Position numbers and translations under genes: made by a program. 64,000 nt of DNA from Polaromonas glacialis (GTDB taxonomy: Bacteria > Pseudomonadota > Gammaproteobacteria > Burkholderiales > Burkholderiaceae_C). The stretch is taken from the NCBI RefSeq assembly GCF_000709345.1, contig NZ_KL448323.1, positions 1,078,242 through 1,142,241 on the forward strand, given 5' to 3'. The notes under the pieces are model-generated. The model was not told the DNA's origin, made no database searches, and worked only from the letters and a program-made list of their open reading frames with translations. This document shows, piece by piece, positions 17,612 to 27,372 of the stretch; positions within the stretch are counted from its first letter, which is position 1; every line of letters begins with the position of its first letter.

Positions 17612-19741
17612 ATGTCTTGCATCCGGCATTTCATGTCAGTTCGCGCCATGGGTTGCCTGGCATTGCTCATGGCCTCGTCGATTTCCATGGCGCAGGACGC
17701 CACACGGGTTGAAGGCTCAAATGTTTTCCAGCTCGCCGCCGCAAGGTTGCACGATGCCGAAACGATACGAACCCTGAGCACTGAAGGTCAGCTGCTTTAT
17801 CAAAAGGACCGTATCAAGCTCGACGGTGCCATGTATTGCGCCCAAGCCATTGCGCTGGCCGAGCGCGGCGAGTTTCGCCTGAGCATCCAGGCGGCCAGCA
17901 AGGCGCTCATTCTTGGCCAGCAGCAGGACAATGGCAATCTGGTCGCCTCTGCTAAGCGGGATCTGGCCATTGCGTACAGCTATGCCGGTGACCTGGACCG
18001 CGCGGAAAAATATGCGCGCGATGCGCTGGCCGGCGCATCGCGCATCACACCAGTCATTGCCGGCCCGGCTTACAAGACCCTGGGCGATGTCCAGGCCAGG
18101 CGCGGCAGACTGGCCGATGCCATTTCAAGCTATCAGGAAGCGCGGCAAGTCGCCAGCGCCAGGTTCCGCCCCCTGGTGGACATTTCGCTGGCCAATGCCT
18201 ATGTGGCCGATGGCAGGCTGACCGAGGCGCGTGCTCTGTACGACCAGATGGGGCTGCCCGACAACCTGGCGTTGCAGCAGGCCTACCAGCGCGGCCTTGG
18301 CAATCTCACGTTGGCAGAAGGTAAGCCCCAGGAGGCCATGAAGATTTTTTCACAGGCCGCGGCGCAGGCCACCGGCAGCGATGCAGCTTATCACCGGCTG
18401 TGGGCCCAGGAAGGCAGGGCGCGCAGCCTGCTCGCCCTTGATGAGAAGGCGCAGGCGCGCGAGGCTTACATGCAGGCAGCCAGAGAATCCGAGTCGATAC
18501 GGGCGCGATTTCGCAGCGAGGAATTCAAGACCGGGTTGTTTGGCGATGTCCAGCAGATATTCGATCGCGCGATTTCCTTGTCCATGGAGGCCGGCGAAGT
18601 GCAGGCGGCATGGCGCTTGAGCGAAGCCAGCCGCTCGCGTGCCTTGCTTGACATGGTGCGCGAGCGGGTGTCGCTGGCCGGGCCTGGCAATGACGCGCCC
18701 TTCAATGCCGAGCCTGTGGGGGACGATCAAGTGGGTGCTGCGCTGCGTGCGGGTGAGGCCATCGTCCAATACCACAGCCTTGATGACCGCCTGCTGGCCT
18801 GGGTGTTGAGGCCGTCGGGCCTTCAAGGCTATGTCCTGGATCCTGGCCGGCAAGCGCTCGAACAGCGCGTCCAGGCGTTTCGCGAATCGGTTTTCCAGCG
18901 CCGGCCGCAGGCGCAGCAGTTGGGCCGCGAACTCCATGCCCTCCTGATTGAACCGCTGGGATTGAGCTCGAACGAGCGCCTGCTGATCGTGCCGCACGCT
19001 TCCCTGCATTATTTGCCGTTTCAGGCGCTTCGCGACGCAGACAGTTACTTCATCGAAAGGCATGCATTGGCCACCGCGCCCTCGGCCAGCGTGGCGATTC
19101 AGCTGGTCAGGAGAAATCATGGCGGGGCCGGCAACCTGGTGGCGTTTGGAAATCCCGGCACCGATGCCAGGCTTGCCTTGCCGGGCGCGGAACGCGAGGT
19201 CAACCAGATCGGAGCGCTGTTTAGCGACAAAAAGATATTCCTGCAGAACGACGCGTCAAAACGGCAGTTCCTGGACAACGCAGGCCAGGCCGGCATCCTG
19301 CATCTGGCGACGCATGCAGAAGTCGATGTGATCGATCCGCTGCAATCGCGCATCCTGCTCGCGCCTGAAGCCGGCGACACCGGCTTTCTCAATGCCCGCG
19401 AAGTCTATGACGTGGACCTCAAGAAGGTCGCGATGGTCACCCTCAGCGCCTGTGAGAGCGGGCTGGGACGAATCGCCCGTGGCGATGAAATCCTTGGCTT
19501 TACCCGCTCTTTCTTCACGGCCGGCGCATCGGCCTTGTTTGTTTCACTCTGGCCGGTGGCCGACGATTCAACCGAACTCCTCATGAGCACCCTGTACAAA
19601 GAACTGGCCAGCGGCAAGCAGGCCATAGTCGCCATGCAGACGGCACAGGTCACCGTGCTCAGGCGGGAAAAATTTGCGCATCCGTTTTTTTGGGCACCCT
19701 TCAATCTGGTGGGTAACTGGCGCCTGCAAATCCGAAGCTGA
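17612..19741 (+). CDS. Exported TPR-CHAT protease-like protein
   Basis: A 709-residue protein with a signal peptide (MGCLALLMASSISMAQ, cleavage after Ala-Gln). TPR-like helical repeats cover about residues 60-330 (ALAERGEFRLSIQAASKALILG, YAGDLDRAEKYARDALAG, ARRGRLADAISSYQEARQVA). The C-terminal CHAT domain, a caspase-fold peptidase, has its catalytic dyad in HLATHAEV (His 568) and TLSACESGLG (Cys 614). The domain is complete and both residues are present. The signal peptide directs it to the periplasm or beyond, whereas most studied CHAT proteases are cytosolic. It is 91 bp upstream of a tpsB gene on the same strand, so a role in processing or regulating the TPS exoprotein is a reasonable inference. 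The 288 bp before it, divergent from mltA, must hold promoters. Confidence 0.9.
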   Translation: MSCIRHFMSVRAMGCLALLMASSISMAQDATRVEGSNVFQLAAARLHDAETIRTLSTEGQLLYQKDRIKLDGAMYCAQAIALAERGEFRLSIQAASKALILGQQQDNGNLVASAKRDLAIAYSYAGDLDRAEKYARDALAGASRITPVIAGPAYKTLGDVQARRGRLADAISSYQEARQVASARFRPLVDISLANAYVADGRLTEARALYDQMGLPDNLALQQAYQRGLGNLTLAEGKPQEAMKIFSQAAAQATGSDAAYHRLWAQEGRARSLLALDEKAQAREAYMQAARESESIRARFRSEEFKTGLFGDVQQIFDRAISLSMEAGEVQAAWRLSEASRSRALLDMVRERVSLAGPGNDAPFNAEPVGDDQVGAALRAGEAIVQYHSLDDRLLAWVLRPSGLQGYVLDPGRQALEQRVQAFRESVFQRRPQAQQLGRELHALLIEPLGLSSNERLLIVPHASLHYLPFQALRDADSYFIERHALATAPSASVAIQLVRRNHGGAGNLVAFGNPGTDARLALPGAEREVNQIGALFSDKKIFLQNDASKRQFLDNAGQAGILHLATHAEVDVIDPLQSRILLAPEAGDTGFLNAREVYDVDLKKVAMVTLSACESGLGRIARGDEILGFTRSFFTAGASALFVSLWPVADDSTELLMSTLYKELASGKQAIVAMQTAQVTVLRREKFAHPFFWAPFNLVGNWRLQIRS

Positions 19742-19832
19742 GCCGCACAGCCATGTCGCGCGCCATGGCTCATTCCCGCCAGCCAGGTGCGTACAGCTGG
19801 AAATCCGACACTCACTTTCTGGAAACCCGTCC

Positions 19833-21596
19833 GTGAAAAAAACTGAAAAGACCTGCCAAGGCCATGTGTGGCAACAACAAATTGCAACCCCTGCGCCCGG
19901 CACTGGCGCCAAGGTCCGGCTGCTGGAGGCGCTCGGGCTTGGCGCCCTTCTAATGATGGCTCCCGACCTCTGGGCGCAGAGCCCGCCCGATGCCGGGCGT
20001 GCCTTGCGCGAATCGGCTCCGGCCACGGCACCGCCTCGCCTGTCGGCCGAGCCGCCACTGGCTGTTCCTGCTGCTCCGGCCACGCCCGCACCGGCATCGC
20101 CGCCCGGCGGCAGTGTTTCTTTCGTGCTGCGCGAGGTCGGCTTTACCGGAAACAGCGTGTTTTCCGATGCGACGCTCGCGCCGCTGGTGGCCGGCAAGAT
20201 CGGCCAGCCGGTCAACCTGGACGATCTGCAGGCACTCGCCGCCCAGGTGAGCGACTATTACCAGCGCGCAGGCTATATCCTGACCCAGGTCGTGGTGCCG
20301 CCGCAGGATGTCGGCTCAGGCCGCGTCCGGCTCTCCGTCATCGAAGGGCGGCTGGGCCGCATCCGCATCGAACGGCTGGCTGACATTCCGATGCCGGAAA
20401 GCGCCATCACTGCGACGCTGGCGGGGCTGCAGCCCGGCAAACCGCTGAACCAGAAGCAGCTCGAACGCGCCATGCTCTTGCTGACGGATTTGCCGGGACT
20501 GGCGCCCGAATCGTCGCTGGAGTCCGGCAACGAGCCGGGGACTTTCGACCTCATCGTCGAACTCAAGCCGGCACCGCGAACGAATTTCAGTGTCGATGCG
20601 GACAACTATGGCTCGCGCGTGACCAACGAATACCGGCTGGGCGGCTTTGCCCGCATCAACAGCCCGTTCGGCCTGCGTGACAACCTGGACCTGCGCCTGC
20701 TCAGCTCCATCGGCACCGGGCTAACGTTCGGCCGGATCAGCTATGAGCTGCCGCTAGGTTACTCGGGGCTGCGCGCCAGCGTGGCCTATTCGCACCTCGA
20801 CTATGAACTGGGCAAGGACCTGGCGGCGCTTGGCGCCAGCGGGAAGGCCAAGGTCTATGAAGCGGCGCTCACCTATCCGTTCATACGCTCGCGCGCCCAG
20901 AATCTGTTCGCAAAACTCAGCATCGAGGATAAAAGGCTTTTCGACATCATCGCTGCGGTGGCGCAGGCGTCCGACAAGCGGCTGCGCAGCATGGGCGCGG
21001 GATTTGTCTATGAAGGGCGTGATGCGCTGGGGCTTGGCGGCTATACCAATGCTGGCGTGACTGCCTACTTCGGCAAGCTGCACATCGACTCGCCGCGCGA
21101 CCTCGCGCTGGATCAGGGCGCCGGCGGGCTCAATACCCAGGGCCGCTACACGCGCATCGTCTATCAGGCGTCGCGGCTGCAGTCCCTGTCGCCGCAGACC
21201 AGCGCGCTGGTGGCGTTGGCCGGGCAGTGGGCAAGCAAGAACCTGGACAGCGCTGAAAAGATCGCGGCCGGTGGCCCGCGCGCGGTCAGGGCTTACTCGT
21301 CGTCGGCGGGCATTGGCGACGAGGCCCATATATTGAATGCAGAATACCGCTGGAGCTTCAGACCGGACGCGGTGGTCAGTGTGTTTTATGACGCCGGCTG
21401 GGTCCGGTTCAACCACGATCCCCTGCCGGGGGCACCCAACACCCGCACGCTGCGCGGCTACGGGCTGGGTTTTTTCTGGAGCCCGGCCAGCGGCGTTTCG
21501 CTGCGTACCAGCCTGGCTTGGCGTGCCAGCGACCGTGAATCGCCCGGCAACGACCGCAATCCTCGGCTGTATGCCCAGCTCGTCAAGGTCTTTTGA
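19833..21596 (+). CDS. TPS outer-membrane transporter TpsB (ShlB/FhaC/HecB family)
   Basis: A 587-residue protein read from GTG at 19833. The frame is open back to 19674 inside the CHAT gene, but that part looks non-coding. A hydrophobic export signal (LLEALGLGALLMMAPDLWAQ) is followed by a proline/alanine linker. Two POTRA domains come next (FVLREVGFTGNSVFSD, YYQRAGYILTQVVVPPQ, VRLSVIEGRLGRI), then a 16-strand barrel of the ShlB family ending LYAQLVKVF with the terminal aromatic residue. It secretes its cognate TpsA, encoded 33 bp downstream. A conserved barrel-lumen-like motif (VRAYSSSAGIGDE) is visible. Confidence 0.94.
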   Translation: MKKTEKTCQGHVWQQQIATPAPGTGAKVRLLEALGLGALLMMAPDLWAQSPPDAGRALRESAPATAPPRLSAEPPLAVPAAPATPAPASPPGGSVSFVLREVGFTGNSVFSDATLAPLVAGKIGQPVNLDDLQALAAQVSDYYQRAGYILTQVVVPPQDVGSGRVRLSVIEGRLGRIRIERLADIPMPESAITATLAGLQPGKPLNQKQLERAMLLLTDLPGLAPESSLESGNEPGTFDLIVELKPAPRTNFSVDADNYGSRVTNEYRLGGFARINSPFGLRDNLDLRLLSSIGTGLTFGRISYELPLGYSGLRASVAYSHLDYELGKDLAALGASGKAKVYEAALTYPFIRSRAQNLFAKLSIEDKRLFDIIAAVAQASDKRLRSMGAGFVYEGRDALGLGGYTNAGVTAYFGKLHIDSPRDLALDQGAGGLNTQGRYTRIVYQASRLQSLSPQTSALVALAGQWASKNLDSAEKIAAGGPRAVRAYSSSAGIGDEAHILNAEYRWSFRPDAVVSVFYDAGWVRFNHDPLPGAPNTRTLRGYGLGFFWSPASGVSLRTSLAWRASDRESPGNDRNPRLYAQLVKVF

Positions 21597-21629
21597 GTCC
21601 CTGGCATTGACATGTTGGAGGAAAAAATC

Positions 21630-24600
21630 ATGCGCTTTCCGATTCGTAATTTCCATCAGTCCCAGCGCACGCATGGCCTGAAGCCCACGCTGATTAGCAT
21701 TGCGATCATGCTGGCGTTTGCCCTGGTTGGACCTGCCAGCGCATTGCCGGCAGGCGAACAGACCGTAGCGGGGCAAGTTGCGATCAGCCGGCCCGATGCG
21801 CAGCAAATGGTGGTGAACCAGGGCTCGGCGGAAGCCATCGTCAACTGGCAAAACTTTTCGATTGGCGCGGCTGAAAAGGTGGATTTTCGCCAGCCCGGCG
21901 CCTCCAGCGTGATCCTCAACCGCGTCACGGGCAACAACCCGAGCGAGATTTTTGGGCGTATGAATGCCAATGGCCAGGTATTCCTGGTCAATCCCGGCGG
22001 TGTGTTGTTCGGCCGAACGGCCGAGGTCAATGTGGGCAGCCTGGTCGCTTCGACGCTACGCATCAGCAATGAGGATTTCCTGGGGGGTCGCTACCAATTT
22101 TCTGCCGGTGGCGCAGCCGGTGCGGTTGACAACCAGGGCAAGTTGCAGGCTGGTGATCGCGGCACCATTGCCTTGCTGGGCGCTCAGGCCAGCAACAGTG
22201 GCACGCTGACGGCGCGCCTGGGAACGGCCGCGCTGGCCGCGGGTGAAAAAATTTCCCTTGATTTCAATGGCGATGGACTCACCAAGGTCAAGGTTGATCA
22301 GTCAGCCATCAATGCGCTGGTGGCCAATCGGGGCATGGTAATTGCCGACGGTGGGGAGGTGATCCTGACGGTGCGTGCAGCGCAGGCGCTGACGGAAACG
22401 GTGCTCAACCAGCAGGGCGTCGTGCGGGCACGCTCGCTGGTGGAGCGCAACGGCACAATTGTCCTCGATGGCGGCGACACCGGCGTCACGCTGGCGAGCG
22501 GAACGCTTGACGTATCGGGAGTGGCACTTGGCCGCACTGGTGGCACGGCCGAAGTGCTCGGCCATCACGTGGGCCTGGTTGACCAGGCGCTGATCGATGC
22601 GCGGGGCGATGTCGGTGGCGGCACGATTCTGGTCGGTGGGGATTACCAGGGCAAGAATTCCCAGGTGCGCAACGCAGCCGCCACTTTCGTCGGCCCGGAT
22701 ACGATACTGCGCGCCGATGCGCTCGATAGCGGCCATGGCGGCAAAGTCATTGTCTGGAGCGATGACGCAACACGTGCGCACGGCACGATCAGCGCCAAGG
22801 GTGGCGGGCAGGGTGGCGACGGCGGGTTTGTCGAAACCTCCGGAAAATTTCTTGATGTTGCGCGCGTTCAAGTAGATGCATCGGCAGCCAAGGGCAAGGC
22901 TGGCGAGTGGCTGCTCGATCCTAACGATATAACCATCAGAGTCCTTGTCGATGGAGGCGCAATCGACGTTGGGGTCACTGGAAGCTCCAATTTCACTTCG
23001 ACCAGCAATGATGCAATTCTTAACCCTTCAACGATAGAGAACGTGCTCAATACAGGAACCAACGTGTCAGTGACTACCGGCACCTCAGGACCCAATGGCC
23101 AGTCGGGCGATATCAATGTCGAGGCGCCGATCATCAAAAGAGGTGGAGCCGATGCGACGCTGACGCTCAATGCGCACCGCAACATCAACTTCGCCGGCAG
23201 CGACAGCATCGAGGGCGGTCAGGCAGGCTCCATCACCTCGCTTCCATCTGGCGGCAGGCTCAACGTCGATCTGAATGCCGACCTTGACAACCTGAACGGT
23301 GGCGCTATCGTGATGAACAGCGGCTCATCGATTGCAACGAATGGCGGCAATGTGCGCTTTTATGGTCAGAGTGACCCGGCCAACGGGCGTGCCGCCGGAT
23401 CTCTTTCAAGCAATGGAAATGCCGTCCGCCTGACCGATGCCACCATCAATGCTTCCGCGCCGCTGTCTGCTGGACCGGGCGGCAACGTGGTGATTCGCGG
23501 AAGCGGTTTGAGTTTTGACAGTGGCGAAGGTCTGATCTTCGGTGAGGGGGTCAGGCTTGAAGGGGCTTTGCTTCAGACCACTACCGGCGCCATCAGCATT
23601 GACGGCAGCGGCGGCGCGGGTGCCAATGGGGTGTCTATGCTGAGCGCCCGGATCTCGACTTCGGGCGGCGGGGCGATCGACATTCGAGGACGCGCGGGCA
23701 TAGCGCAGGCCACTGAATCTGCCACTTATGGCGTGTTCTCGGACGACACCGCCGTCTTCACCAGCGGCGGCCCCGGCGCTATGGTGATCAGCGGCGAATC
23801 GACCGGTACCACACCCGGCATTGTGTTCAACGGCGGCACGACGATTGGCGGGTTGACAAGCACCGGCAACATCACGCTCAGGGCGCTCAATGCGTCCAAC
23901 GACGAAGTTCAGAGTGACATGATTGAACTGGGCGGCACAATCCAGAGCAGTGGCGTGCTGAACCTGCGCCCTGGAGGCGTCTCGACGACAGGCGCCCTGA
24001 CCGAGGCCCCCGCAGTCGCTATTGACCTGTTCGCCCCCAACTCCACGCAGTTCAGCCTCGACCAAAACGAGATGACGCAGGTGATCCAGCCAGGGTTCTC
24101 CAGCGTTGTGATCGGCAGCGCGGCCCACACCGGGCTGATCACGGCGCAAGGCGGCGCGCCTGTCAATGGCTTGTATGACATCACCCTGCAAAATGGCGGC
24201 GCCGGGAGTTCTGGAATCGTCCTTGCCAACGGCTTGTCGAACCCTGGGAGACTCGTGGCTTTGTCCAGCGGCGGCACTGTTTCGCAGGGCGGTGCGGTTG
24301 CGGCTGGCAGCTTGCTGTTGCACGGCACTCAGCCGCAGTCCAACTTCCAGTTGACCAATGCAGCAAACAGCGCAGGAACGCTTGCCGCCCAATTCGACGC
24401 CCCCAAGGATGCGAGCAGTCCGGCCTACGGCGACGTGAATTTCGTCAGCAGCGGCGCACTCGCTATCGGACCGCTGGTCGGAACCGGTGTCGATGCAGCG
24501 GCCAACCTGCCTGTGCGCATCAATGCGGCGAACACGGTCGTGGCTGGCGATTTGCTGGTTAACACGGCGGGCAACCTTACCCTCAATCAGCGCATTGCAA

Positions 24601-25574
24601 CGCTGGGCAGCGACATCACCTTGGTAACTGGCGGGATTATGAGCAATGTCGTGAATGCAACGCTCACGCCGGGGGGCGGTGGCACCTGGAAAGTCTTTGC
24701 CGATACCTGGGTAGGTGAAAACCGCGGCGGCCTGGCCGGATCAAGCCCAAATCCGAACTTTTACAACTGCGCATTCGGCTCGGCGTGCGCAGCCGCATTG
24801 CCCACGACCGGCAACCATTTTGTATACCGCCAGCAACCCCGCGGCAGCTTCGTCTTGGATCCTGCCAATCCATCGCGTACTTACGGCGACCAGAACCCGG
24901 CGCTTGCATTTACGCCAACCGGTCTCGTCAATGGCGACACTTTCGGCGATGCAGTCACCGGCTCCTACTTGACAACGGCCACCTCGGCATCGAACGTCGG
25001 CAACTATCCCGTCAATGGTAATTTCGTCTCGCCAGTCGGCTATTTAATCGATGCCGCGCCAGGGACGCTGACGGTCAACCCGGCCACGCTGACATATGTG
25101 GCCACGCCGGCCACGCGCCTGCAGGGCACCTCGAATCCGGCATTGGGCGGAAGCGTAAGTGGCCTGGTGGCGGGCGATACGCTGGCCACCTCGACCACGG
25201 GATCATTTAATTTTTCCACTCCGGCCGACATCGTTTCGCTACCCGGCCGCTATGCCATCAATGGCAGCGGTTTGTCGGCTGCCAACTACCTGTTCCAGCA
25301 GGCACCTGGCAACGCAACGGCGCTGACGGTTGAGCCTGCCATCTTCGGGTTCACGCCGTCCATCTTCAAAGACGTGACCTTTGCCAGTAGCAATCTTTAC
25401 GAAAGGAACTTTGGCGCGCAGCGGCTGTGCGCGGGGGTCGGCCCGCTGTCGCTGGTGTCGGATCTGGCGGACTCCAAGGACCCGCTGGCCGTGGAATGGT
25501 CCCGCGTTCGAGGAAACCCGAACCTGAGCAATTGCATCGGCATGGTACAGCGCTATACCTGCGACAGTTTTTAA
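21630..25574 (+). CDS. TPS exoprotein TpsA with haemagglutination domain and MBG-like repeats
   Basis: A 1314-residue protein whose ATG follows GGAGG. A signal sequence (SIAIMLAFALVGPASALPAG) leads into the TPS secretion domain (about 35-270), with ILNRVTGNNPSEIFGRMNAN and LVNPGGVLFG as signatures. A long beta-helical body rich in GG/NG/TSG turns follows. Two MBG/YDG-type domains lie near 1090-1250 (RTYGDQNPALAFTPTGLVNGD and a second copy at NPALGGSVSGLVAGD). The tail has Cys in GAQRLCAGVG and a close pair NCIGMVQRYTC four residues from the end, reminiscent of HMW1-type anchoring. It is probably a surface-exposed or released adhesin exported by the adjacent TpsB. Confidence 0.93.
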   Translation: MRFPIRNFHQSQRTHGLKPTLISIAIMLAFALVGPASALPAGEQTVAGQVAISRPDAQQMVVNQGSAEAIVNWQNFSIGAAEKVDFRQPGASSVILNRVTGNNPSEIFGRMNANGQVFLVNPGGVLFGRTAEVNVGSLVASTLRISNEDFLGGRYQFSAGGAAGAVDNQGKLQAGDRGTIALLGAQASNSGTLTARLGTAALAAGEKISLDFNGDGLTKVKVDQSAINALVANRGMVIADGGEVILTVRAAQALTETVLNQQGVVRARSLVERNGTIVLDGGDTGVTLASGTLDVSGVALGRTGGTAEVLGHHVGLVDQALIDARGDVGGGTILVGGDYQGKNSQVRNAAATFVGPDTILRADALDSGHGGKVIVWSDDATRAHGTISAKGGGQGGDGGFVETSGKFLDVARVQVDASAAKGKAGEWLLDPNDITIRVLVDGGAIDVGVTGSSNFTSTSNDAILNPSTIENVLNTGTNVSVTTGTSGPNGQSGDINVEAPIIKRGGADATLTLNAHRNINFAGSDSIEGGQAGSITSLPSGGRLNVDLNADLDNLNGGAIVMNSGSSIATNGGNVRFYGQSDPANGRAAGSLSSNGNAVRLTDATINASAPLSAGPGGNVVIRGSGLSFDSGEGLIFGEGVRLEGALLQTTTGAISIDGSGGAGANGVSMLSARISTSGGGAIDIRGRAGIAQATESATYGVFSDDTAVFTSGGPGAMVISGESTGTTPGIVFNGGTTIGGLTSTGNITLRALNASNDEVQSDMIELGGTIQSSGVLNLRPGGVSTTGALTEAPAVAIDLFAPNSTQFSLDQNEMTQVIQPGFSSVVIGSAAHTGLITAQGGAPVNGLYDITLQNGGAGSSGIVLANGLSNPGRLVALSSGGTVSQGGAVAAGSLLLHGTQPQSNFQLTNAANSAGTLAAQFDAPKDASSPAYGDVNFVSSGALAIGPLVGTGVDAAANLPVRINAANTVVAGDLLVNTAGNLTLNQRIATLGSDITLVTGGIMSNVVNATLTPGGGGTWKVFADTWVGENRGGLAGSSPNPNFYNCAFGSACAAALPTTGNHFVYRQQPRGSFVLDPANPSRTYGDQNPALAFTPTGLVNGDTFGDAVTGSYLTTATSASNVGNYPVNGNFVSPVGYLIDAAPGTLTVNPATLTYVATPATRLQGTSNPALGGSVSGLVAGDTLATSTTGSFNFSTPADIVSLPGRYAINGSGLSAANYLFQQAPGNATALTVEPAIFGFTPSIFKDVTFASSNLYERNFGAQRLCAGVGPLSLVSDLADSKDPLAVEWSRVRGNPNLSNCIGMVQRYTCDSF

Positions 25575-25616
25575 GGGTTTTTCATTCATGCAGAAATCAG
25601 CCCCAGGAGAAGTGAT

Positions 25617-26639
25617 TTGGCTGACATAGAAGCGCTGCTCGCCGCGATTGCGGCTGATACGCCGTGCGGCCCTGACCTTGCCCTTACGTACGACGCGCAA
25701 TTCGTCGCGCTTGAGACTGCGGCACGCGGCAAGCAGGAGCAGCAACTTGGCGACCATATCAGCCCCGCCGAACAGCCCGACTGGGGAGCTGTCAGGCAAC
25801 AGGCCGAATCGCTTCTGATGCGTTCCAAGGATGTGCGGATAGCGGTGCTGCTGGCCCGCGCTCTGGTCCGGGTGGATAACCTGCCTGGCTTGCGCGATGG
25901 CTTGAGGCTGTTGCACGGCTTGATCGAACGCTACTGGCCGATATTGCATCCGGTTGATCCAGACGAACCGGACGACTTCACGATTCGTTTGAATGCATTG
26001 GCGCCGCTCGGCGATGCCAATGCATTGCTGCTGGACGTGCGCAGTGCGCTGGTGGTGGTGTCTGGCCCACATGGCCGCGTGTCCGTGCGCGACATCCTGG
26101 TTGCCGCCGGAAGACTGCCGCCGGCCAAAGGCGAAACCGTGCTGAGCCAAGCGCAAATCGAAAGCGCCATTGCCGCTGCGGCTGCACAGGATCGCGAGCG
26201 GATTGATGCGGCACGCGACAGCGCCGATTTGGTTCCTAAGATTTATTCGTTGCTTTCAGACAGGGTGGGCACTGACCTGGCAACCGACCTACGTCCCTTG
26301 TCCAGCATGCTCAAGCTGATCGTTCAGGCCTGCGACAACGCGACCCCCCAGACCAGCGAGGTCATTTTGCACCGTGTGGCCGACAGTCGCGTTGATCCGG
26401 CCGGCCAGGCGGGCAGCGCGACTGCATTGGTCAGCGAAATTGGCAGCCGCGACGACGCCATGCGCGCACTTGACGCGGTATGCAAGTTTTACGAACGCGC
26501 CGAGCCCGGGAATCCGGCGCCGCTGCTGATTCGCCGGGCGCAGCGACTGATCAACAAGAGTTTCGTCGAAATCATGCAGGACTTGGCACCCGACAGCCTG
26601 AGCCAGATTCGCAATATCGCCGGACTCAAGGATGAGTAG
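25617..26639 (+). CDS. tssA: T6SS baseplate/sheath-capping protein TssA (TTG start)
   Basis: A 340-residue protein with an ImpA_N domain (residues 3-120: CGPDLALTYDAQF, LLARALVRVDNLPGLRDGLRLLHGLIERYWPILHPV) and a C-terminal VasL/TssA-type segment (NPAPLLIRRAQRLINKSFVEIMQDLAPDSL). The start codon is TTG at 25617, preceded by AGGAG at good spacing; no ATG fits as well. TssA initiates or caps sheath polymerisation. It begins only 42 bp after the tpsA stop on the same strand. Confidence 0.95.
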   Translation: MADIEALLAAIAADTPCGPDLALTYDAQFVALETAARGKQEQQLGDHISPAEQPDWGAVRQQAESLLMRSKDVRIAVLLARALVRVDNLPGLRDGLRLLHGLIERYWPILHPVDPDEPDDFTIRLNALAPLGDANALLLDVRSALVVVSGPHGRVSVRDILVAAGRLPPAKGETVLSQAQIESAIAAAAAQDRERIDAARDSADLVPKIYSLLSDRVGTDLATDLRPLSSMLKLIVQACDNATPQTSEVILHRVADSRVDPAGQAGSATALVSEIGSRDDAMRALDAVCKFYERAEPGNPAPLLIRRAQRLINKSFVEIMQDLAPDSLSQIRNIAGLKDE

Positions 26640-26668
26640 CAGCAACACAATAAAACTTGAATGCGGTA

Positions 26669-26697
26669 TTGATATTGACTACGTAACCCTGTAGAAA
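26669..26697 (+). promoter_or_regulatory. Candidate sigma70-type promoter for tssB operon
   Basis: TTGATA (26669-26674) and TAGAAA (26692-26697) are separated by 17 bp in the 152-bp gap between tssA and tssB. They match 5/6 and 4/6 of the consensus hexamers. Transcription would start about 85 bp before the tssB ATG. This is prediction by eye only. Confidence 0.3.
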
Positions 26698-26791
26698 TGA
26701 AAGATTGCGTGTTTGTATTTCCAAAGGCCAGGCGCATGGGTTTGAAGATCTGGCTTTAACTGATTGTCCCAATGCATTGAAGGAGCGTGTC

Positions 26792-27337
26792 ATGGCAAAA
26801 GACAGTAGTCAGAAATTCATCGCACGCAATCGTGCGCCGCGGGTGCAAATCGAATATGACGTCGAGCTTTACGGCGCCGAGAAAAAAATTCAGCTGCCTT
26901 TCGTCATGGGCATACTGGCCGACCTGTCGGGCAAGCCGGCCGATGCCTTGGCGCCGGTGGCGGATCGCAAGTTCCTGGACATCGATGTTGACAATTTCGA
27001 CAGCCGCATGAAAGCCATCAAGCCCCGGGTTGCGTTCCAGGTGCCCAACACGCTGACCGGTGAAGGCAACATCAGCGTTGACCTGATCTTTGAGAACATG
27101 GATGACTTTTCGCCCGCTGCCGTCGCCCGTAAGGTAGATGCGCTGGGCAAGCTGCTGCAGGCGCGCCAGCATCTGTCCAACCTCATGACCTACATGGACG
27201 GCAAGTCCGGCGCCGAAGAACTGATCAACAAAGTGCTGCAGGATCCGGCCTTGCTGCAGTCGCTGGCGGCCACGGCCAAGCCGGATGCACCTGGCACCGC
27301 ACCGGCAGGCGGGGCGGCCGAAGGCTCGCCCTCCTAG
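26792..27337 (+). CDS. tssB: T6SS contractile sheath small subunit TssB (VipA)
   Basis: A 181-residue protein starting MAKDSSQKFIARNRAPRVQI, preceded by AGGAG. It has the hallmark sheath segments VQIEYDVELYGAEKKIQLPFVMGILADLSG and KFLDIDVDNFDSRMKAIKPR. It pairs with TssC to form the contractile sheath. It is complete, of normal length, and has a short Ala/Gly/Pro tail. The tssC gene follows by 35 bp. Confidence 0.98.
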   Translation: MAKDSSQKFIARNRAPRVQIEYDVELYGAEKKIQLPFVMGILADLSGKPADALAPVADRKFLDIDVDNFDSRMKAIKPRVAFQVPNTLTGEGNISVDLIFENMDDFSPAAVARKVDALGKLLQARQHLSNLMTYMDGKSGAEELINKVLQDPALLQSLAATAKPDAPGTAPAGGAAEGSPS

Positions 27338-27372
27338 GCCAAGCAACCCGTTTGTTATCCAAGGAGCATTTC

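Noticed and set aside
20754-21851. Long antisense frame (365 codons) across tpsB/tpsA
   Set aside because: High-GC shadow of two clear genes and crosses their boundary; no domain or start signal.
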